The notes under the pieces were generated by a model. It was not told the DNA's origin and made no database searches. It saw only the letters and a list, made by a program, of their open reading frames with translations. From NCBI RefSeq assembly GCF_000442255.1, contig NZ_KE557276.1:8293-58320 (forward strand): a stretch of 50,028 nt of DNA, written 5' to 3'. This document shows, piece after piece, positions 8,096 through 18,238 of the stretch (positions within the stretch are counted from its first letter, which is position 1; each line of letters opens with the position of its first letter). The DNA comes from Salipiger mucosus DSM 16094 (GTDB taxonomy: Bacteria; Pseudomonadota; Alphaproteobacteria; Rhodobacterales; Rhodobacteraceae). Position numbers and translations under genes: made by a program.

Positions 8096-9577
8096 ATGGA
8101 CGAGGGCAGAAGCCTGTCGCAACTGGGGCTGACCGCGCGCGGCGGGCGCGAGGCGCATGTGACCGGCATTTCCGTGGACAGCCGCGCCGTCATGCCGGGG
8201 CATCTCTTCGCCGCGATGCCCGGCACGAAGGTCCATGGCGCCACCTTCATCGACACCGCCCTCGCGCAGGGCGCCGTGGCGGTGCTGACCGACGCCGAGG
8301 GCGCGAAGATGGCCGAGGCGGCGCTGGCCGAAAGCGAGGCCGCGCTGGTCATCGCCGCCGAGCCGCGCCAGGCGCTGGCCTTCGCCTCCGCGCTCTTCTT
8401 CGGGGCCCAGCCCGGCACGATGGTCGCCGTGACCGGCACCAACGGCAAGACCAGCGTGGCCACCTTCGTGCGCCGCATCTGGCAGGAGCTGGGCTTCCGC
8501 GCGATCAACCTCGGCACCACCGGGGTCGAGGGCGACTGGCAGGCCCCCCTGCGCCACACCACGCCCGAGCCGATCACCCTGCACAAGGCGCTGGCCGAGG
8601 CCGCGGCGGCGGGCGTCGATCACGCCGCGATGGAGGCCTCGAGCCACGGGCTCGACCAGCGGCGGCTCGACGGGGTGCAGCTCACGGCGGCGGGCTTTAC
8701 CAACTTCACGCAGGATCACCTCGACTACCACGCTGATTTCGAGGAATATTTCACCGCCAAGGCCGGGCTCTTCGCCCGCGTCCTGCCCGAGGACGGCACC
8801 GCCGTCGTCAACATCGACGACGCCCGCGGCATCGACATGCTGGCCATCGCCAAGGCGCGCGGGCAGGAGGTCATCACCGTGGGCGAGGCCGAGGGCGCGC
8901 ACCTGCGCCTGCTGGGCCAGCGCTTCGACGCCACCGGACAGGACCTGCGGCTCTCGTGGCACGGCGTGGTCGAGCAGATCCGCCTGCCGCTGATCGGCGG
9001 CTTCCAGGGCCAGAACGCGCTGGTCGCGGCGGGTCTCGTCATCGCCTGCGGCGCCGAGGCCGAGGAGGTCTTCCGCGCTCTCGAACGGCTCGAGACCGTG
9101 CACGGCCGGATGCAGCTCGCCGCCGCCCGCGACAACGGCGCGGCGGTCTACGTCGACTACGCCCACACGCCCGCCGCCGTGGCCACCGCCATCCAGGCGC
9201 TGCGCCCGCACGTCATGGGCCGGCTCATCGCCATCGTCGGCGCCGGCGGCGACCGCGACCGCGCCAAGCGCCCGCTCATGGGCGCGGCGGCGCTCGAACA
9301 TGCCGACCATGTCATCGTCACCGACGACAACCCCCGCTCCGAGGACCCCGCCGCGATCCGCGCGCAGGTGCTCGAAGGGGCGCCCGGCGCCACCGAGGTC
9401 GGCGACCGCGCCGAGGCGATCCTGCGCGGCGTCGACATGCTCGACCCGGGCGACGCGCTGCTGGTCTGCGGCAAGGGCCACGAGACCGGGCAGGTGGTCG
9501 GCGACACGATCTACCCCTTCGACGACGTCGAACAGGCGAGCGTGGCCGTGGCCGCCCTCGACGGGAGGGGCTCGTGA
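8096..9577 (+). CDS. murE: UDP-MurNAc-L-Ala-D-Glu:meso-diaminopimelate ligase MurE
   Basis: Cytoplasmic ATP-dependent ligase of 493 residues that adds the third peptide residue to the peptidoglycan precursor. The N-terminal domain has GISVDSRAVMPGHLFAAM. The ATP loop is VTGTNGKTSVATF (about residues 111-123), and the central domain has SSHGLDQRRLDGV and NFTQDHLDYH. The C-terminal DDNPRSEDP contains the DNPR motif that recognises meso-diaminopimelate rather than lysine. The ATG is preceded by AAGGAAGGGGG. A 43-base gap separates it from ftsI, and its stop overlaps the GTG start of murF. Confidence 0.97.
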   Translation: MDEGRSLSQLGLTARGGREAHVTGISVDSRAVMPGHLFAAMPGTKVHGATFIDTALAQGAVAVLTDAEGAKMAEAALAESEAALVIAAEPRQALAFASALFFGAQPGTMVAVTGTNGKTSVATFVRRIWQELGFRAINLGTTGVEGDWQAPLRHTTPEPITLHKALAEAAAAGVDHAAMEASSHGLDQRRLDGVQLTAAGFTNFTQDHLDYHADFEEYFTAKAGLFARVLPEDGTAVVNIDDARGIDMLAIAKARGQEVITVGEAEGAHLRLLGQRFDATGQDLRLSWHGVVEQIRLPLIGGFQGQNALVAAGLVIACGAEAEEVFRALERLETVHGRMQLAAARDNGAAVYVDYAHTPAAVATAIQALRPHVMGRLIAIVGAGGDRDRAKRPLMGAAALEHADHVIVTDDNPRSEDPAAIRAQVLEGAPGATEVGDRAEAILRGVDMLDPGDALLVCGKGHETGQVVGDTIYPFDDVEQASVAVAALDGRGS

Positions 9578-11010
9578 CCCTCTGGACGGCGGACGAGGCA
9601 GCGGCGGCCACGGGCGGCCGCGCGACCGGGAGCTGGGCGGCAAACGGGGTCTCGATCGACACCCGCACGCTGGCCGAAGGCGATCTCTTCGTTGCGCTCA
9701 AGGCGGCGCGCGACGGGCATGACTTCGTGCCGCAGGCGCTCGAGGCGGGCGCGGCGGCGGCGCTGGTCAGCCACGTCCCCGAGGGCCTGCCCGAGGACGC
9801 GCCGCTGCTGGTCGTGGACGACGTGCAGGCCGGGCTCGAGGCGCTGGGCCGCGCCGCGCGCGACCGCACCCGCGCGCAGGTCGTCGCGGTCACCGGCTCG
9901 GTCGGCAAGACCTCGACCAAGGAGATGCTGCGCACCGTGCTGGGCGCGCAGGGTTCGGTCCACGCCGCCGAGAAGAGCTACAACAACCACTGGGGCGTGC
10001 CGCTGACGCTGGCGCGGATGCCCGCCGACGTGGACTTCGCCGTCATCGAGATCGGCATGAACCACCCCGGCGAGATCGCCCCGCTCTCGCGCATGGCGCG
10101 GCCGCACGTGGCGATGGTCACCATCGTCGCGCCCGCGCATCTCGCGGCCTTCGACAGCCTCGAGGGCATCGCCCGCGAGAAGGGCGCGATCTTCGAGGGG
10201 CTGGAGCCCGGCGGCACCGCCGTCATCAACGGCGACCTGCCGGTGACCCCGATCCTGCGCGAGCTGGCCGAGGCGCGCGCCGCCCAGGTCATCGACTTCG
10301 GCGAGGCCACCGCCAATCACCACCGCGTCGAGAGCGTCACCGTGGGCGACGCCACCACCGTCGCGCAGGGCCGCGCCTGGCGCACGCCGGTGCTCTTCAA
10401 GGTGCCGGTGCCGGGGCGGCATTTCGCCGTCAACGCGATGGGCGTGCTGGCGGTCACCCACGCGCTCGGGCTCGACCGCGCGCTCGCGGTCACCGCGCTG
10501 GGCCGCTGGCAGGCGGGGGCGGGCCGGGGCCTGCGCGAGACGATCGTGCTCGACCCGGTCGAGACGCATCTGCGGGTCGAACTGATCGACGACGCCTACA
10601 ACGCCAATCCCGCCTCGCTGGGCGCGGCGCTCGAGGTGCTGGCAGGCGCCCAGCCCGAGGACGGGCTCGGCCGCGTCAGCCAGGGCCGCCGCATCGCCTA
10701 CCTCGGCGACATGAAGGAACTCGGCCGCTCCGAGGGCGAGATGCACCGCGACCTCGCCGCGCTGCCCGCGATGCAGGAGATCGACATCGTGCACTGCGTC
10801 GGCCCGCTCATGCGCGAGCTCTGGCGCGCGCTGCCCGAGGAGAAACGCGGCCACTGGACCGAGGGCAGCAGCGCCATGGCCGCCCGCGTGGTCCAGGACC
10901 TCGACGCGGGCGACGTCGTGCTGGTCAAGGGATCGCTGTCGATGGCGCTGGGGCGCGTGGTTGACGCGATCCGGAAAATGGGACATGGCGCCGCGAGCTT
11001 GAACGGGTAA
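9574..11010 (+). CDS. murF: UDP-MurNAc-tripeptide:D-Ala-D-Ala ligase MurF
   Basis: Cytoplasmic Mur ligase of 478 residues that attaches D-alanyl-D-alanine to the precursor tripeptide. Start set at GTG 9574, which overlaps the murE stop (GTGA) and begins the homology [15 protein letters not shown]; the open frame continues upstream through murE but that is a shadow. Key motifs are [17 protein letters not shown], the ATP loop [14 protein letters not shown] (about residues 109-122), [21 protein letters not shown] and [11 protein letters not shown]. The stop is followed after 10 bases by mraY. Complete in length for the family. Confidence 0.96.
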   Translation: MTLWTADEAAAATGGRATGSWAANGVSIDTRTLAEGDLFVALKAARDGHDFVPQALEAGAAAALVSHVPEGLPEDAPLLVVDDVQAGLEALGRAARDRTRAQVVAVTGSVGKTSTKEMLRTVLGAQGSVHAAEKSYNNHWGVPLTLARMPADVDFAVIEIGMNHPGEIAPLSRMARPHVAMVTIVAPAHLAAFDSLEGIAREKGAIFEGLEPGGTAVINGDLPVTPILRELAEARAAQVIDFGEATANHHRVESVTVGDATTVAQGRAWRTPVLFKVPVPGRHFAVNAMGVLAVTHALGLDRALAVTALGRWQAGAGRGLRETIVLDPVETHLRVELIDDAYNANPASLGAALEVLAGAQPEDGLGRVSQGRRIAYLGDMKELGRSEGEMHRDLAALPAMQEIDIVHCVGPLMRELWRALPEEKRGHWTEGSSAMAARVVQDLDAGDVVLVKGSLSMALGRVVDAIRKMGHGAASLNG

Positions 11011-11020
11011 GGGGACACCT

Positions 11021-12103
11021 ATGCTCTACTGGCTGACGGAACTGAGCGATGGCGGCGACGTCTTCAACCTGTTCCGCTACATCACCTTCCGGGCGGGCGG
11101 AGCCTTTCTGACCGCGCTGGTCTTCGGCTTCCTCTTCGGACTTCCGCTCATCAACGTGCTGCGCAAACGGCAGGGCAAGGGCCAGCCGATCCGCGACGAC
11201 GGCCCCGAGGGGCACGTCATGAAGGCGGGCACCCCCACCATGGGCGGCCTGCTGATCGTGGGCGCGCTGCTCAGCTCGACGCTGCTCTGGGCGCGGCTGG
11301 ACAATGCCTTCGTCTGGATGGTGCTTTTCGTGACCATGGGCTACGCGGCCATCGGCTTTGCCGATGACTACGCCAAGGTCTCCAAGCAGAACACCGCCGG
11401 CGTCTCGGGCCGGACCCGGCTGCTGCTGGGCTTCCTGATCGCGGGCCTCGCGGGGGCCTGGGCGGCCTGGTTCCACCCGGCCGAGCTGACCGGGCAGCTG
11501 GCCTTCCCGGTCTTCAAGGATTTCCTGCTCAACCTCGGCTGGCTCTTCGTGCCCTTCTCGATGATCGTGATCGTGGGCGCGGCCAACGCGGTGAACCTCA
11601 CCGACGGGCTCGACGGGCTGGCGATCATGCCGGTGATGATCGCCGGCGGCACGCTGGGCATCATCGCCTATGCCGTGGGCCGCACCGACTTCACCGAGTA
11701 TCTCGACGTCCACTACGTGCCCGGCACCGGCGAGATCCTGATCTTCTCGGCGGCCCTCGTGGGCGGGGGGCTGGGCTTCCTGTGGTACAACGCCCCGCCG
11801 GCGGCGGTCTTCATGGGCGACACCGGCAGCCTCGCGCTGGGTGGCGCGCTGGGGGCCATCGCGGTCGCCACCAAGCACGAGATCGTGCTGGCCATCGTGG
11901 GCGGGCTCTTCGTGGTCGAGGCGCTCTCGGTCATCATCCAGGTGCTCTACTTCAAGCGGACGGGGAAACGGGTGTTCCTGATGGCGCCCATTCACCACCA
12001 CTACGAGAAGAAGGGCTGGGCCGAGCCGCAGATCGTGATCCGCTTCTGGATCATCGCGCTGATCCTCGCGATGATCGGCCTCGCGACGCTCAAGGTGCGC
12101 TGA
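11021..12103 (+). CDS. mraY: Phospho-N-acetylmuramoyl-pentapeptide transferase MraY
   Basis: Integral membrane enzyme of 360 residues that transfers phospho-MurNAc-pentapeptide to undecaprenyl phosphate, giving lipid I. About ten hydrophobic helices are visible. Diagnostic motifs are [11 protein letters not shown] (about residues 68-78), [29 protein letters not shown] with catalytic Asp residues, [15 protein letters not shown] and the histidine-rich loop [26 protein letters not shown] lies upstream of the ATG. It is followed by a 126-base spacer before murD, the first real gap inside this part of the cluster. Confidence 0.97.
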   Translation: MLYWLTELSDGGDVFNLFRYITFRAGGAFLTALVFGFLFGLPLINVLRKRQGKGQPIRDDGPEGHVMKAGTPTMGGLLIVGALLSSTLLWARLDNAFVWMVLFVTMGYAAIGFADDYAKVSKQNTAGVSGRTRLLLGFLIAGLAGAWAAWFHPAELTGQLAFPVFKDFLLNLGWLFVPFSMIVIVGAANAVNLTDGLDGLAIMPVMIAGGTLGIIAYAVGRTDFTEYLDVHYVPGTGEILIFSAALVGGGLGFLWYNAPPAAVFMGDTGSLALGGALGAIAVATKHEIVLAIVGGLFVVEALSVIIQVLYFKRTGKRVFLMAPIHHHYEKKGWAEPQIVIRFWIIALILAMIGLATLKVR

Positions 12104-12229
12104 GGCCGCCGGTCTGCCGGTGCGCCTGCGCCTTGCGCGGGGGTGCGTATTTGGAACAAGAAGAAGCACGGGGACCGGGCCTTCGGGCCGGCGGTCCCGC
12201 TTGGACGATGGCGGCATAAGGGGCGCGCG
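12104..12229. other. Spacer between mraY and murD with a dispersed motif and a UUCG hairpin
   Basis: The spacer contains GCGTATTTGGAACAAGAAGAAG (12147-12168 approximately), related to a motif on the minus strand near 36.4 kb. It is followed by a hairpin with arms GGGACC/GGTCCC around an inner GGCC-TTCG-GGCC stem (about 12171-12202). There is no T-run, so it is not a standard terminator. It may slow or stabilise the transcript between mraY and murD. Confidence 0.45.
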
Positions 12230-13633
12230 ATGATTCCGGTTCGGGGGTGCGAGGGGCAGCAGGTGGCGGTGCTCGGGCTGGGACGCTCGGGGCTTTCGGC
12301 GGCGCGCGCGCTGCGCGAGGGCGGCGCCGAGCCGCTGTGCTGGGACGACAACGCCGCCGCCCGCGGACGCGCCGAGGCCGAGGGGTTCGTCCTGCGCGAG
12401 CTGGCCCGCGAGGGCGCCTTCGAGGGGGTGGCGCGGCTCGTGGTCTCGCCCGGGATCCCGCACCTCTATCCCGCGCCCAACCCGGTGATCGCGCGCGCCT
12501 GGGAGGCGGGCGTGCCGGTCGACAACGACATCGGGCTCTTCTTCCGCTCGGTCGCCACGCCGGACTGGGAGATGTTCGACGTGGCGCCCAAGGTGGTGGC
12601 GGTGACCGGCTCGAACGGCAAGTCGACCACCTCGGCCCTGATCCACCACCTGCTGCAGCACGCCGGCCGCGAGAGCCAGCTGGCGGGCAACATCGGGCGC
12701 GGGGTGCTCGACATCGACCCGCCGGGCGAGGGCGGCGTGGTGGTGCTGGAGCTTTCGTCCTACCAGACCGACCTCGCGCGGGCGCTGACGCCGGACGTGG
12801 GGGTCTTCACCAACCTCACGCCCGATCACCTCGACCGGCACGGCGGGCTGGGGGGCTATTTCGCGGCCAAGCGGCGGCTCTTCTCGGAGGGCGGGCCGGA
12901 CCGCTGCGTCATCGGCGTGGACGAGGACGAGGGCCGCTACCTTGCCAACCAGATGGGCGAGGGGCCGACCGACGACCGGGTGATCCGCGTCTCCTCGGGG
13001 CGCAAGCTGTCGGGGCCGGGCTGGATGGTCTTCGCGCGCAAGGGGTTCCTGACCGAGTGGCGCAAGGGCCGGCAGGTGGGCGCCATCGACCTGCGCGAGA
13101 TGCGCGGGCTGCCCGGCGCCCACAACCACCAGAACGCCTGCGCCGCCTATGCCGCCGTGCGCACGCTGGGCCTTGCGCCGCGGGTGGTCGAGGCGGGCTT
13201 CCGCAGCTTCGAGGGGCTGCCGCACCGCAGCCAGATCGTCGCCGAGGCGGGCGGGGTCACCTATGTCAACGACTCCAAGGCCACCAACGTCGACAGCGCG
13301 GTCAAGGCGCTCCTGGCCTTCGGCCGCATCCGCTGGATCTGCGGCGGGCTGATGAAGGAGGGCGGGCTCGAGGGCCTCGCGCCGGGCTTCGGCAATGTCG
13401 CCAAGGCCTATGTCATCGGCCGCGAGGCGGCGCAGTTCGCGCTGGGCCTGCCCGGCGTCGAGGCCGACATCTGCACCGACATGGAGACCGCCGTCGCCCG
13501 CGCCACGGCCGAGGCGCAGCCCGGCGAGGTGGTGCTGCTGGCGCCGGCGGCGGCCAGCTTCGACCAGTACGACAGCTTCGAGGCGCGGGGCGCCGATTTC
13601 ACCGCCCGCGTGCAGGCGGCGCTCGAGGCCTAG
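12230..13633 (+). CDS. murD: UDP-N-acetylmuramoyl-L-alanine:D-glutamate ligase MurD
   Basis: Cytoplasmic ligase of 467 residues that adds D-glutamate to UDP-MurNAc-L-alanine. Start set at ATG 12230, after an AAGGGG site; the frame is open to 12143 but the extra 29 codons cover the spacer hairpin and do not look like MurD. Motifs are [17 protein letters not shown] near the N-terminus, the ATP loop [39 protein letters not shown] and the C-terminal [16 protein letters not shown] with [12 protein letters not shown]. The stop TAG shares the sequence CTAG with the stop of the converging unknown gene. This is the last plus-strand gene before the inserted minus-strand pair. Confidence 0.96.
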   Translation: MIPVRGCEGQQVAVLGLGRSGLSAARALREGGAEPLCWDDNAAARGRAEAEGFVLRELAREGAFEGVARLVVSPGIPHLYPAPNPVIARAWEAGVPVDNDIGLFFRSVATPDWEMFDVAPKVVAVTGSNGKSTTSALIHHLLQHAGRESQLAGNIGRGVLDIDPPGEGGVVVLELSSYQTDLARALTPDVGVFTNLTPDHLDRHGGLGGYFAAKRRLFSEGGPDRCVIGVDEDEGRYLANQMGEGPTDDRVIRVSSGRKLSGPGWMVFARKGFLTEWRKGRQVGAIDLREMRGLPGAHNHQNACAAYAAVRTLGLAPRVVEAGFRSFEGLPHRSQIVAEAGGVTYVNDSKATNVDSAVKALLAFGRIRWICGGLMKEGGLEGLAPGFGNVAKAYVIGREAAQFALGLPGVEADICTDMETAVARATAEAQPGEVVLLAPAAASFDQYDSFEARGADFTARVQAALEA

Positions 13634-14328
13634 GCGGCGGTCCGCGCCGCCAGCGACTGCCGCAGCGGCGCCAGCAGCCCCGCGCGCAGCGCCTGCGGGT
13701 GCACCACGCCGAGCTGCGCCGGGATCTCGGGCAGCTCCAGCACCTTGGCGATGGCGAAGCGGTGCATCCCGCCGCCCGCGCGCATCGGCGCGCCTTCGCG
13801 GTCGATGTGCACCAGGATGCCGCCGTGTTCGCGCCGGAAGAACTCCGGCAGCTCGGCGCGGGTCAGCAGCCGGCCGCGGCGCCGGGTCTCCTCGAAGACG
13901 CGGTCCAGCACCTCGTAGCGCTGCACCAGCTCCTTGCGGCTCTCGAGCCCGTCGGGGTGGTGGCCGTCGCGGATCTCGCGCAGCAGCTTGTCGAAGAGCG
14001 CCGTCTGCTCCCAGGGCACGCCGCCCAGGTAGCGCTCGCGCACGCTGGCGATCTTGACGTGGCTGTCCAGCGGCCTGCGGCAGCGGTCCCAGTCGCCGCC
14101 CAGCACCATACCGCTATGGCTGCGCCGCAGCTTGCGGCGGGCGGCCTTTGGATCGTAGCTGAAGTGCGTCCGGCCCGGGTCCACGTAGACGCATTCGTCC
14201 GACTGCGGCGCCTCGGGGCCGAAGCGCAGCCGGTTCCAGTAGTCGCGCGCCAGCTTGCGCGGCACCTGCGCCTGCAGGTCCCTCAGCCAGTTGGCCGGGT
14301 GGAGGGTCGGATGATCTGCAAAGGCCAT
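13630..14328 (-). CDS. Uncharacterised protein with a ParB-like C-terminal motif
   Basis: A protein of 232 residues whose family I do not recognise with certainty. It has no signal peptide or membrane segment. The middle holds [12 protein letters not shown] and [14 protein letters not shown]. The C-terminal third reads [11 protein letters not shown], then [20 protein letters not shown] and [10 protein letters not shown]. This layout resembles the His-Arg loop of ParB/sulfiredoxin-like domains, where a phosphate group is bound, but the similarity is by eye. The region is basic and tryptophan/arginine rich, which would suit nucleic acid or nucleotide binding. It faces against the dcw cluster and its stop overlaps that of murD by four bases. 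A role is unknown. Confidence 0.75.
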   Translation of the reverse strand: MAFADHPTLHPANWLRDLQAQVPRKLARDYWNRLRFGPEAPQSDECVYVDPGRTHFSYDPKAARRKLRRSHSGMVLGGDWDRCRRPLDSHVKIASVRERYLGGVPWEQTALFDKLLREIRDGHHPDGLESRKELVQRYEVLDRVFEETRRRGRLLTRAELPEFFRREHGGILVHIDREGAPMRAGGGMHRFAIAKVLELPEIPAQLGVVHPQALRAGLLAPLRQSLAARTAA

Positions 14329-14390
14329 GACGGGGTCGCGACGGTTTCGTTAAGACTGACCAACGAAAATGTAACAGACGCGTGACGAGT

Positions 14391-15572
14391 TCAAGTGTCG
14401 CGCGCGATCGCGTCCCCGGCCGCCACGCCCGAGGACCAGGCCCACTGGAAGTTGTAGCCCCCCAGCCAGCCGGTCACGTCCACCGCCTCGCCGATGACGT
14501 AGAGCCCCGGCACGTCGCGCGCCATCATGGTCTTGGACGAGAGGCCCGCCGTCGAGACGCCGCCCAGCGTGACCTCGGCGGTGCGCCAGCCTTCGGTGCC
14601 CTGCGGCCGCAGCACCCAGCCCTGCAGCGCCGCCGCCAGCTCCGCGATGCGCGCGTCCGACAGATCCGCGAGGTTTCCGCCAAGCGGCAGGCTCTCGGCG
14701 AGGTGGGCCACCAGCTTGGGCGGCAGCATCTGGCCGAGCGCCGTGGTCAGCGCGCGCCGGCCGCTCTCGGCGCGGGCAGCCTTGAGCGCGGCGGCGATGT
14801 CCTGCCCCGGCAGCAGGTCGATGGCGATCTCCTCGCCCTCGCGCCAGTAGCTCGAGACCTGCAGAATCGCGGGGCCGGACAGCCCGCGATGGGTAAAGAG
14901 CATCGCCTCGTCGAAGCTGCCGCGCCCGGCGGCGGCCCGCACCGGCAGCGAGAGGCCCGAGAGGGCCGAGAACCGGCCCTCGGGGAAGGTGAAGGGCACC
15001 AGCGCGGGCCGCGTCTCGGTCATCTCCAGCCCGAACTGCGCCGCGAGATCGTAGGCCAGCCCCGTCGCCCCCATCTTGGGGATCGAGCGGCCGCCGGTCG
15101 CCAGCACCACGTTGCGCGCCGTCACCTGCTGCTCGCGCCCCTCGCGTTCGAGCCGGGCGGTGAAGCGGCTGCCGTCGTGCGAGAGTTCGCGCAGCGCGGT
15201 CGAAAGCCACAGATCCGCTCCCGCCGCCTCGATCTCGCGCAGCAGCATGGCGACGATCTGTGTCGACTTGCCGTCGCAGAAGAGCTGGCCCAGCGTCTTC
15301 TCGTGCCAGGCGATGCCGTGGCGCGAGACCAGCTCGATGAAATCCCACTGGGTGTAGCGGGCCAGCGCCGACTTGCAGAAATGCGGGTTCTCCGAGAGGA
15401 ACCGCGCGGGCTCCACCTCGTAGTTGGTGAAGTTGCAGCGCCCGCCGCCCGAGATGCGGATCTTCTCGCCCGGGTTGCGGGCATGGTCGATCACGAGCGT
15501 GCCCGCGCCCGCCTGCGCCGCGCACATGAGCCCGGCCGCGCCGGCCCCGAGGATGAGCGTCTCCACCTGCAT
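14391..15572 (-). CDS. BaiN/RdsA-type NAD(P)/FAD-dependent oxidoreductase (HI0933 family)
   Basis: A flavoprotein of 393 residues. Start taken at ATG 15572, where the FAD-binding motif begins (METLILGAGAAGLMCA after MQV); the open frame extends far upstream but that region overlaps ftsW. Other family signatures are GEKIRISGGGRCNFTNYE (about 34-51), NVVLATGGRSIPKMGATG (about 146-163) and near the end GGVSTAGLSSKTMM, GLYVIGEAVDVTGWLGGYNF and FQWAWSSGVAAG. The family includes bile acid flavin reductases in gut bacteria, but most members, including this type in proteobacteria, have no settled substrate. It is a cytoplasmic enzyme by appearance and lies, with its neighbour, as an opposite-strand insertion between murD and ftsW. 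Confidence 0.9.
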   Translation of the reverse strand: MQVETLILGAGAAGLMCAAQAGAGTLVIDHARNPGEKIRISGGGRCNFTNYEVEPARFLSENPHFCKSALARYTQWDFIELVSRHGIAWHEKTLGQLFCDGKSTQIVAMLLREIEAAGADLWLSTALRELSHDGSRFTARLEREGREQQVTARNVVLATGGRSIPKMGATGLAYDLAAQFGLEMTETRPALVPFTFPEGRFSALSGLSLPVRAAAGRGSFDEAMLFTHRGLSGPAILQVSSYWREGEEIAIDLLPGQDIAAALKAARAESGRRALTTALGQMLPPKLVAHLAESLPLGGNLADLSDARIAELAAALQGWVLRPQGTEGWRTAEVTLGGVSTAGLSSKTMMARDVPGLYVIGEAVDVTGWLGGYNFQWAWSSGVAAGDAIARDT

Positions 15573-15731
15573 GGCGCGCCTATCAGCATGGATCGCGGCG
15601 CGGCGCAAGCGGCGCGCGCGCCACGGCAGGCGAGGCTTCCCAAAGCCCACGCCCGGTGGTAGCATCGCACCCAAGATCCGGGACAACCCGGACGACGTGA
15701 GGCAGTGCAACCCGACGAGCGGCGGTTCCCA

Positions 15732-16898
15732 ATGACGGAAATGGTATACGGCACGGTTCCCGTGCGCGAGGGCGAGCCCGTCCTGCCCAAGTGGTGGCGG
15801 ACGGTCGATCGCTGGTCTTTGTCCTGCGTGCTGATGCTCTTCGGCATCGGCATCCTGCTGGGGCTCGCGGCCTCGCCGCCGCTGGCGGAACGCAACGGGC
15901 TCATGCCCTTCCACTACGTGCAGCGGCAGGCGGTCTTCGGCGCGGTGGCGCTGGGCACGCTCTTCCTGACCTCGATGTTCTCGCCGACGGTGGTGCGGCG
16001 GCTCGCGGTGCTGGGCTTCGTCGTGGCCTTCGCCTCGCTCTTCCTGCTGCCTTTCTTCGGTACCGACTTCGGCAAGGGCGCGGTGCGCTGGTTCAGCCTC
16101 GGCTTCGCCTCGGTGCAGCCGTCGGAGTTCCTCAAACCCGTCTTCGTGGTGGTCGCGGCCTGGATGATGGCCGCCAGCCAGGAGATCGGCGGCCCGCCGG
16201 GGCGGTCGTGGTCCTTCGGCCTGTGCATGATCATCGTCGTGATCCTCGCGCTGCAGCCCGATTTCGGGCAGGCCTGCCTCGTGCTCTTCGGCTGGGGCGT
16301 GATGTGGTTCGTGGCCGGCGCGCCGATGCTGCTGCTCGTGGGCATGGCGGGGCTCGTGGTGGTGGGCGGCATGTTCGCCTACGACAACTCCGAGCACTTC
16401 GCCCGCCGCATCGACGGCTTCCTCAGCCCCGACATCGACCCCAACACCCAGATGGGCTACGCCACCAACGCCATCCAGGAGGGCGGCTTCTTCGGCGTGG
16501 GCGTTGGCGAGGGGCAGGTGAAATGGTCGCTGCCCGACGCGCATACCGACTTCATCATCGCCGTGGCGGCCGAGGAATACGGCCTCATCCTCGTGCTTGT
16601 CATCATCGCGCTCTACACCACCGTGGTGGTGCGCTCGATGCTGCGCCTCATCCGCGAGCGCGATCCCTTCATCCGGCTGGCGGGCACCGGGCTCGCCGCG
16701 ATCTTCGGCGTGCAGGCCATGATCAACATGGGCGTGGCCGTGCGGCTGCTGCCGGCCAAGGGCATGACGCTGCCCTTCGTCAGCTACGGCGGCTCCTCGC
16801 TGATCGCCGGCGGACTCGCCGTGGGCATGCTGCTGGCCTTCACCCGGACCCGCCCGCAGGGCGAGATCGGCGAAATCCTGCGCGGTCGGCCGCGATAG
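15732..16898 (+). CDS. ftsW: Septal peptidoglycan glycosyltransferase FtsW
   Basis: SEDS-family membrane protein of 388 residues that polymerises lipid II at the septum together with FtsI. Ten hydrophobic helices can be traced. Signatures are [28 protein letters not shown] (the region around the family arginine, serine and glutamate), [13 protein letters not shown] and the closing [20 protein letters not shown]. Start chosen at ATG 15732 ([11 protein letters not shown]); a second ATG at 15741 is possible. It restarts the plus-strand cluster after the minus-strand pair, so the 159-base spacer upstream probably carries its own promoter, which I could not define. Confidence 0.95.
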   Translation: MTEMVYGTVPVREGEPVLPKWWRTVDRWSLSCVLMLFGIGILLGLAASPPLAERNGLMPFHYVQRQAVFGAVALGTLFLTSMFSPTVVRRLAVLGFVVAFASLFLLPFFGTDFGKGAVRWFSLGFASVQPSEFLKPVFVVVAAWMMAASQEIGGPPGRSWSFGLCMIIVVILALQPDFGQACLVLFGWGVMWFVAGAPMLLLVGMAGLVVVGGMFAYDNSEHFARRIDGFLSPDIDPNTQMGYATNAIQEGGFFGVGVGEGQVKWSLPDAHTDFIIAVAAEEYGLILVLVIIALYTTVVVRSMLRLIRERDPFIRLAGTGLAAIFGVQAMINMGVAVRLLPAKGMTLPFVSYGGSSLIAGGLAVGMLLAFTRTRPQGEIGEILRGRPR

Positions 16899-17048
16899 CG
16901 CACGAGCGCCGCTGCGTCGCTTTTCCCGGCGCGCGGGAGTGGATAAGGAGGCCCGACATTCCGCCGGGGGCAGGGGCCCCGGGCGGCCACGAGGGCAGGG
17001 GCCCGCGGCACCGCGCGGCCCCCGAAGCGAGCGAGGTCCACGGCGATC

Positions 17049-18176
17049 ATGTCAGAGAGGTTCCGGCCCCCCCTTCTGGTCATTGCGGCGGGTGGCACCG
17101 GCGGGCACATGTTCCCCGCCCAGGCGCTGGCCGAACTGATGCTCCGGCGCGGCTGGCGGGTGAAACTGTCGACCGACGCGCGCGGCGCGCGCTACACCGG
17201 CGGCTTTCCGCATTCCGTCGAGATCGAGGAGGTCAGCTCGGCCACCTTCGCCCGCGGCGGCCTGCTGTCGAAACTGGGCGTGCCCTTCCGCGTGGCCTCG
17301 GGCGTGCTGGCGATGCGCCGCCGCTTCCGCCGCGACCGGCCCGACGTGGTCGTCGGCTTCGGCGGCTACCCGTCGATCCCCGCGCTCGGCGCGGCCCGGC
17401 TGATGAAGCTGCCGCGCATGATCCACGAGCAGAACGGCGTGCTCGGCCGCGTGAACAGCATCTTCGCGCCCAAGGTCGACATCGTCGCCTGCGGCACCTG
17501 GCCGACCGAGCTGCCCGAAGGCGCCCACGGCGTGCACACCGGCAACCCGGTGCGCATGGCGGTCAAGGAACGCGCCGGCGCGGGCTACATCGTGCCCGGC
17601 GACTACCCCATGTCGATCCTCGTCATCGGCGGCAGCCAGGGCGCCCGCATCCTGTCGGACGTGGTCCCGCCCGCCATCGCGCAGCTGCCGATGGAGGTGC
17701 TCGCCAATCTGCGCGTCAGCCACCAGGCCCGCGACGAGGACGGCGAGCGCGTGACCAAATTCTACGCCGAGAACGGCATCAACGCCGACGTGCAGCCCTT
17801 CTTCACCGACATCCCCGCGCTCATGTCCGAGGCGCAGCTGGTGATTTCCCGCTCGGGCGCGTCGTCGGTCGCCGACATCTCGGTCATCGGGCGCCCGGCG
17901 ATCCTCATTCCCTATGCCGTGGCGGCGGGCGATCACCAGACCGTCAACGCCCAGGCCCTCGTCGACGCGGGCGCGGCGATCCGCATGCCCGAAAGCCAGC
18001 TCTCGGTCGAAAGCATGGCCGAGTCGATCATGGCCGTGCTCGACCACCCCGAGGGCGCGCTGCAGATGTCGCAGGCGGCACTTTCCGTCGCCAAACCCGA
18101 CGCGGCCGAGGAACTGGCCATGCTCGTCGAGGGTTTGGCCGGCATCGAGTACGACCAACAAGAACAAGAGCAGTAG
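17049..18176 (+). CDS. murG: UDP-GlcNAc:undecaprenyl-PP-MurNAc-pentapeptide GlcNAc transferase MurG
   Basis: Peripheral membrane GT28 enzyme, 375 residues, that converts lipid I to lipid II on the cytoplasmic face. It has the N-terminal glycine-rich loop [17 protein letters not shown] (about 13-29), [25 protein letters not shown] and TGNPVRMAV. The C-terminal lobe carries [18 protein letters not shown] and the donor-binding [24 protein letters not shown]. The spacer to ftsW (16899-17048) is GC-rich and contains GGGCAGGGGCCC twice (16968-16979 and 16993-17004); no gene is seen there. The glutamine-rich end (YDQQEQEQ) is slightly longer than usual. Confidence 0.96.
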   Translation: MSERFRPPLLVIAAGGTGGHMFPAQALAELMLRRGWRVKLSTDARGARYTGGFPHSVEIEEVSSATFARGGLLSKLGVPFRVASGVLAMRRRFRRDRPDVVVGFGGYPSIPALGAARLMKLPRMIHEQNGVLGRVNSIFAPKVDIVACGTWPTELPEGAHGVHTGNPVRMAVKERAGAGYIVPGDYPMSILVIGGSQGARILSDVVPPAIAQLPMEVLANLRVSHQARDEDGERVTKFYAENGINADVQPFFTDIPALMSEAQLVISRSGASSVADISVIGRPAILIPYAVAAGDHQTVNAQALVDAGAAIRMPESQLSVESMAESIMAVLDHPEGALQMSQAALSVAKPDAAEELAMLVEGLAGIEYDQQEQEQ

Positions 18177-18238
18177 ATAGGGGACAGGCAGCCGTGAAAT
18201 ACGACAAGAACGACCGCATGGCGCAGGGGGCCAGGCCG

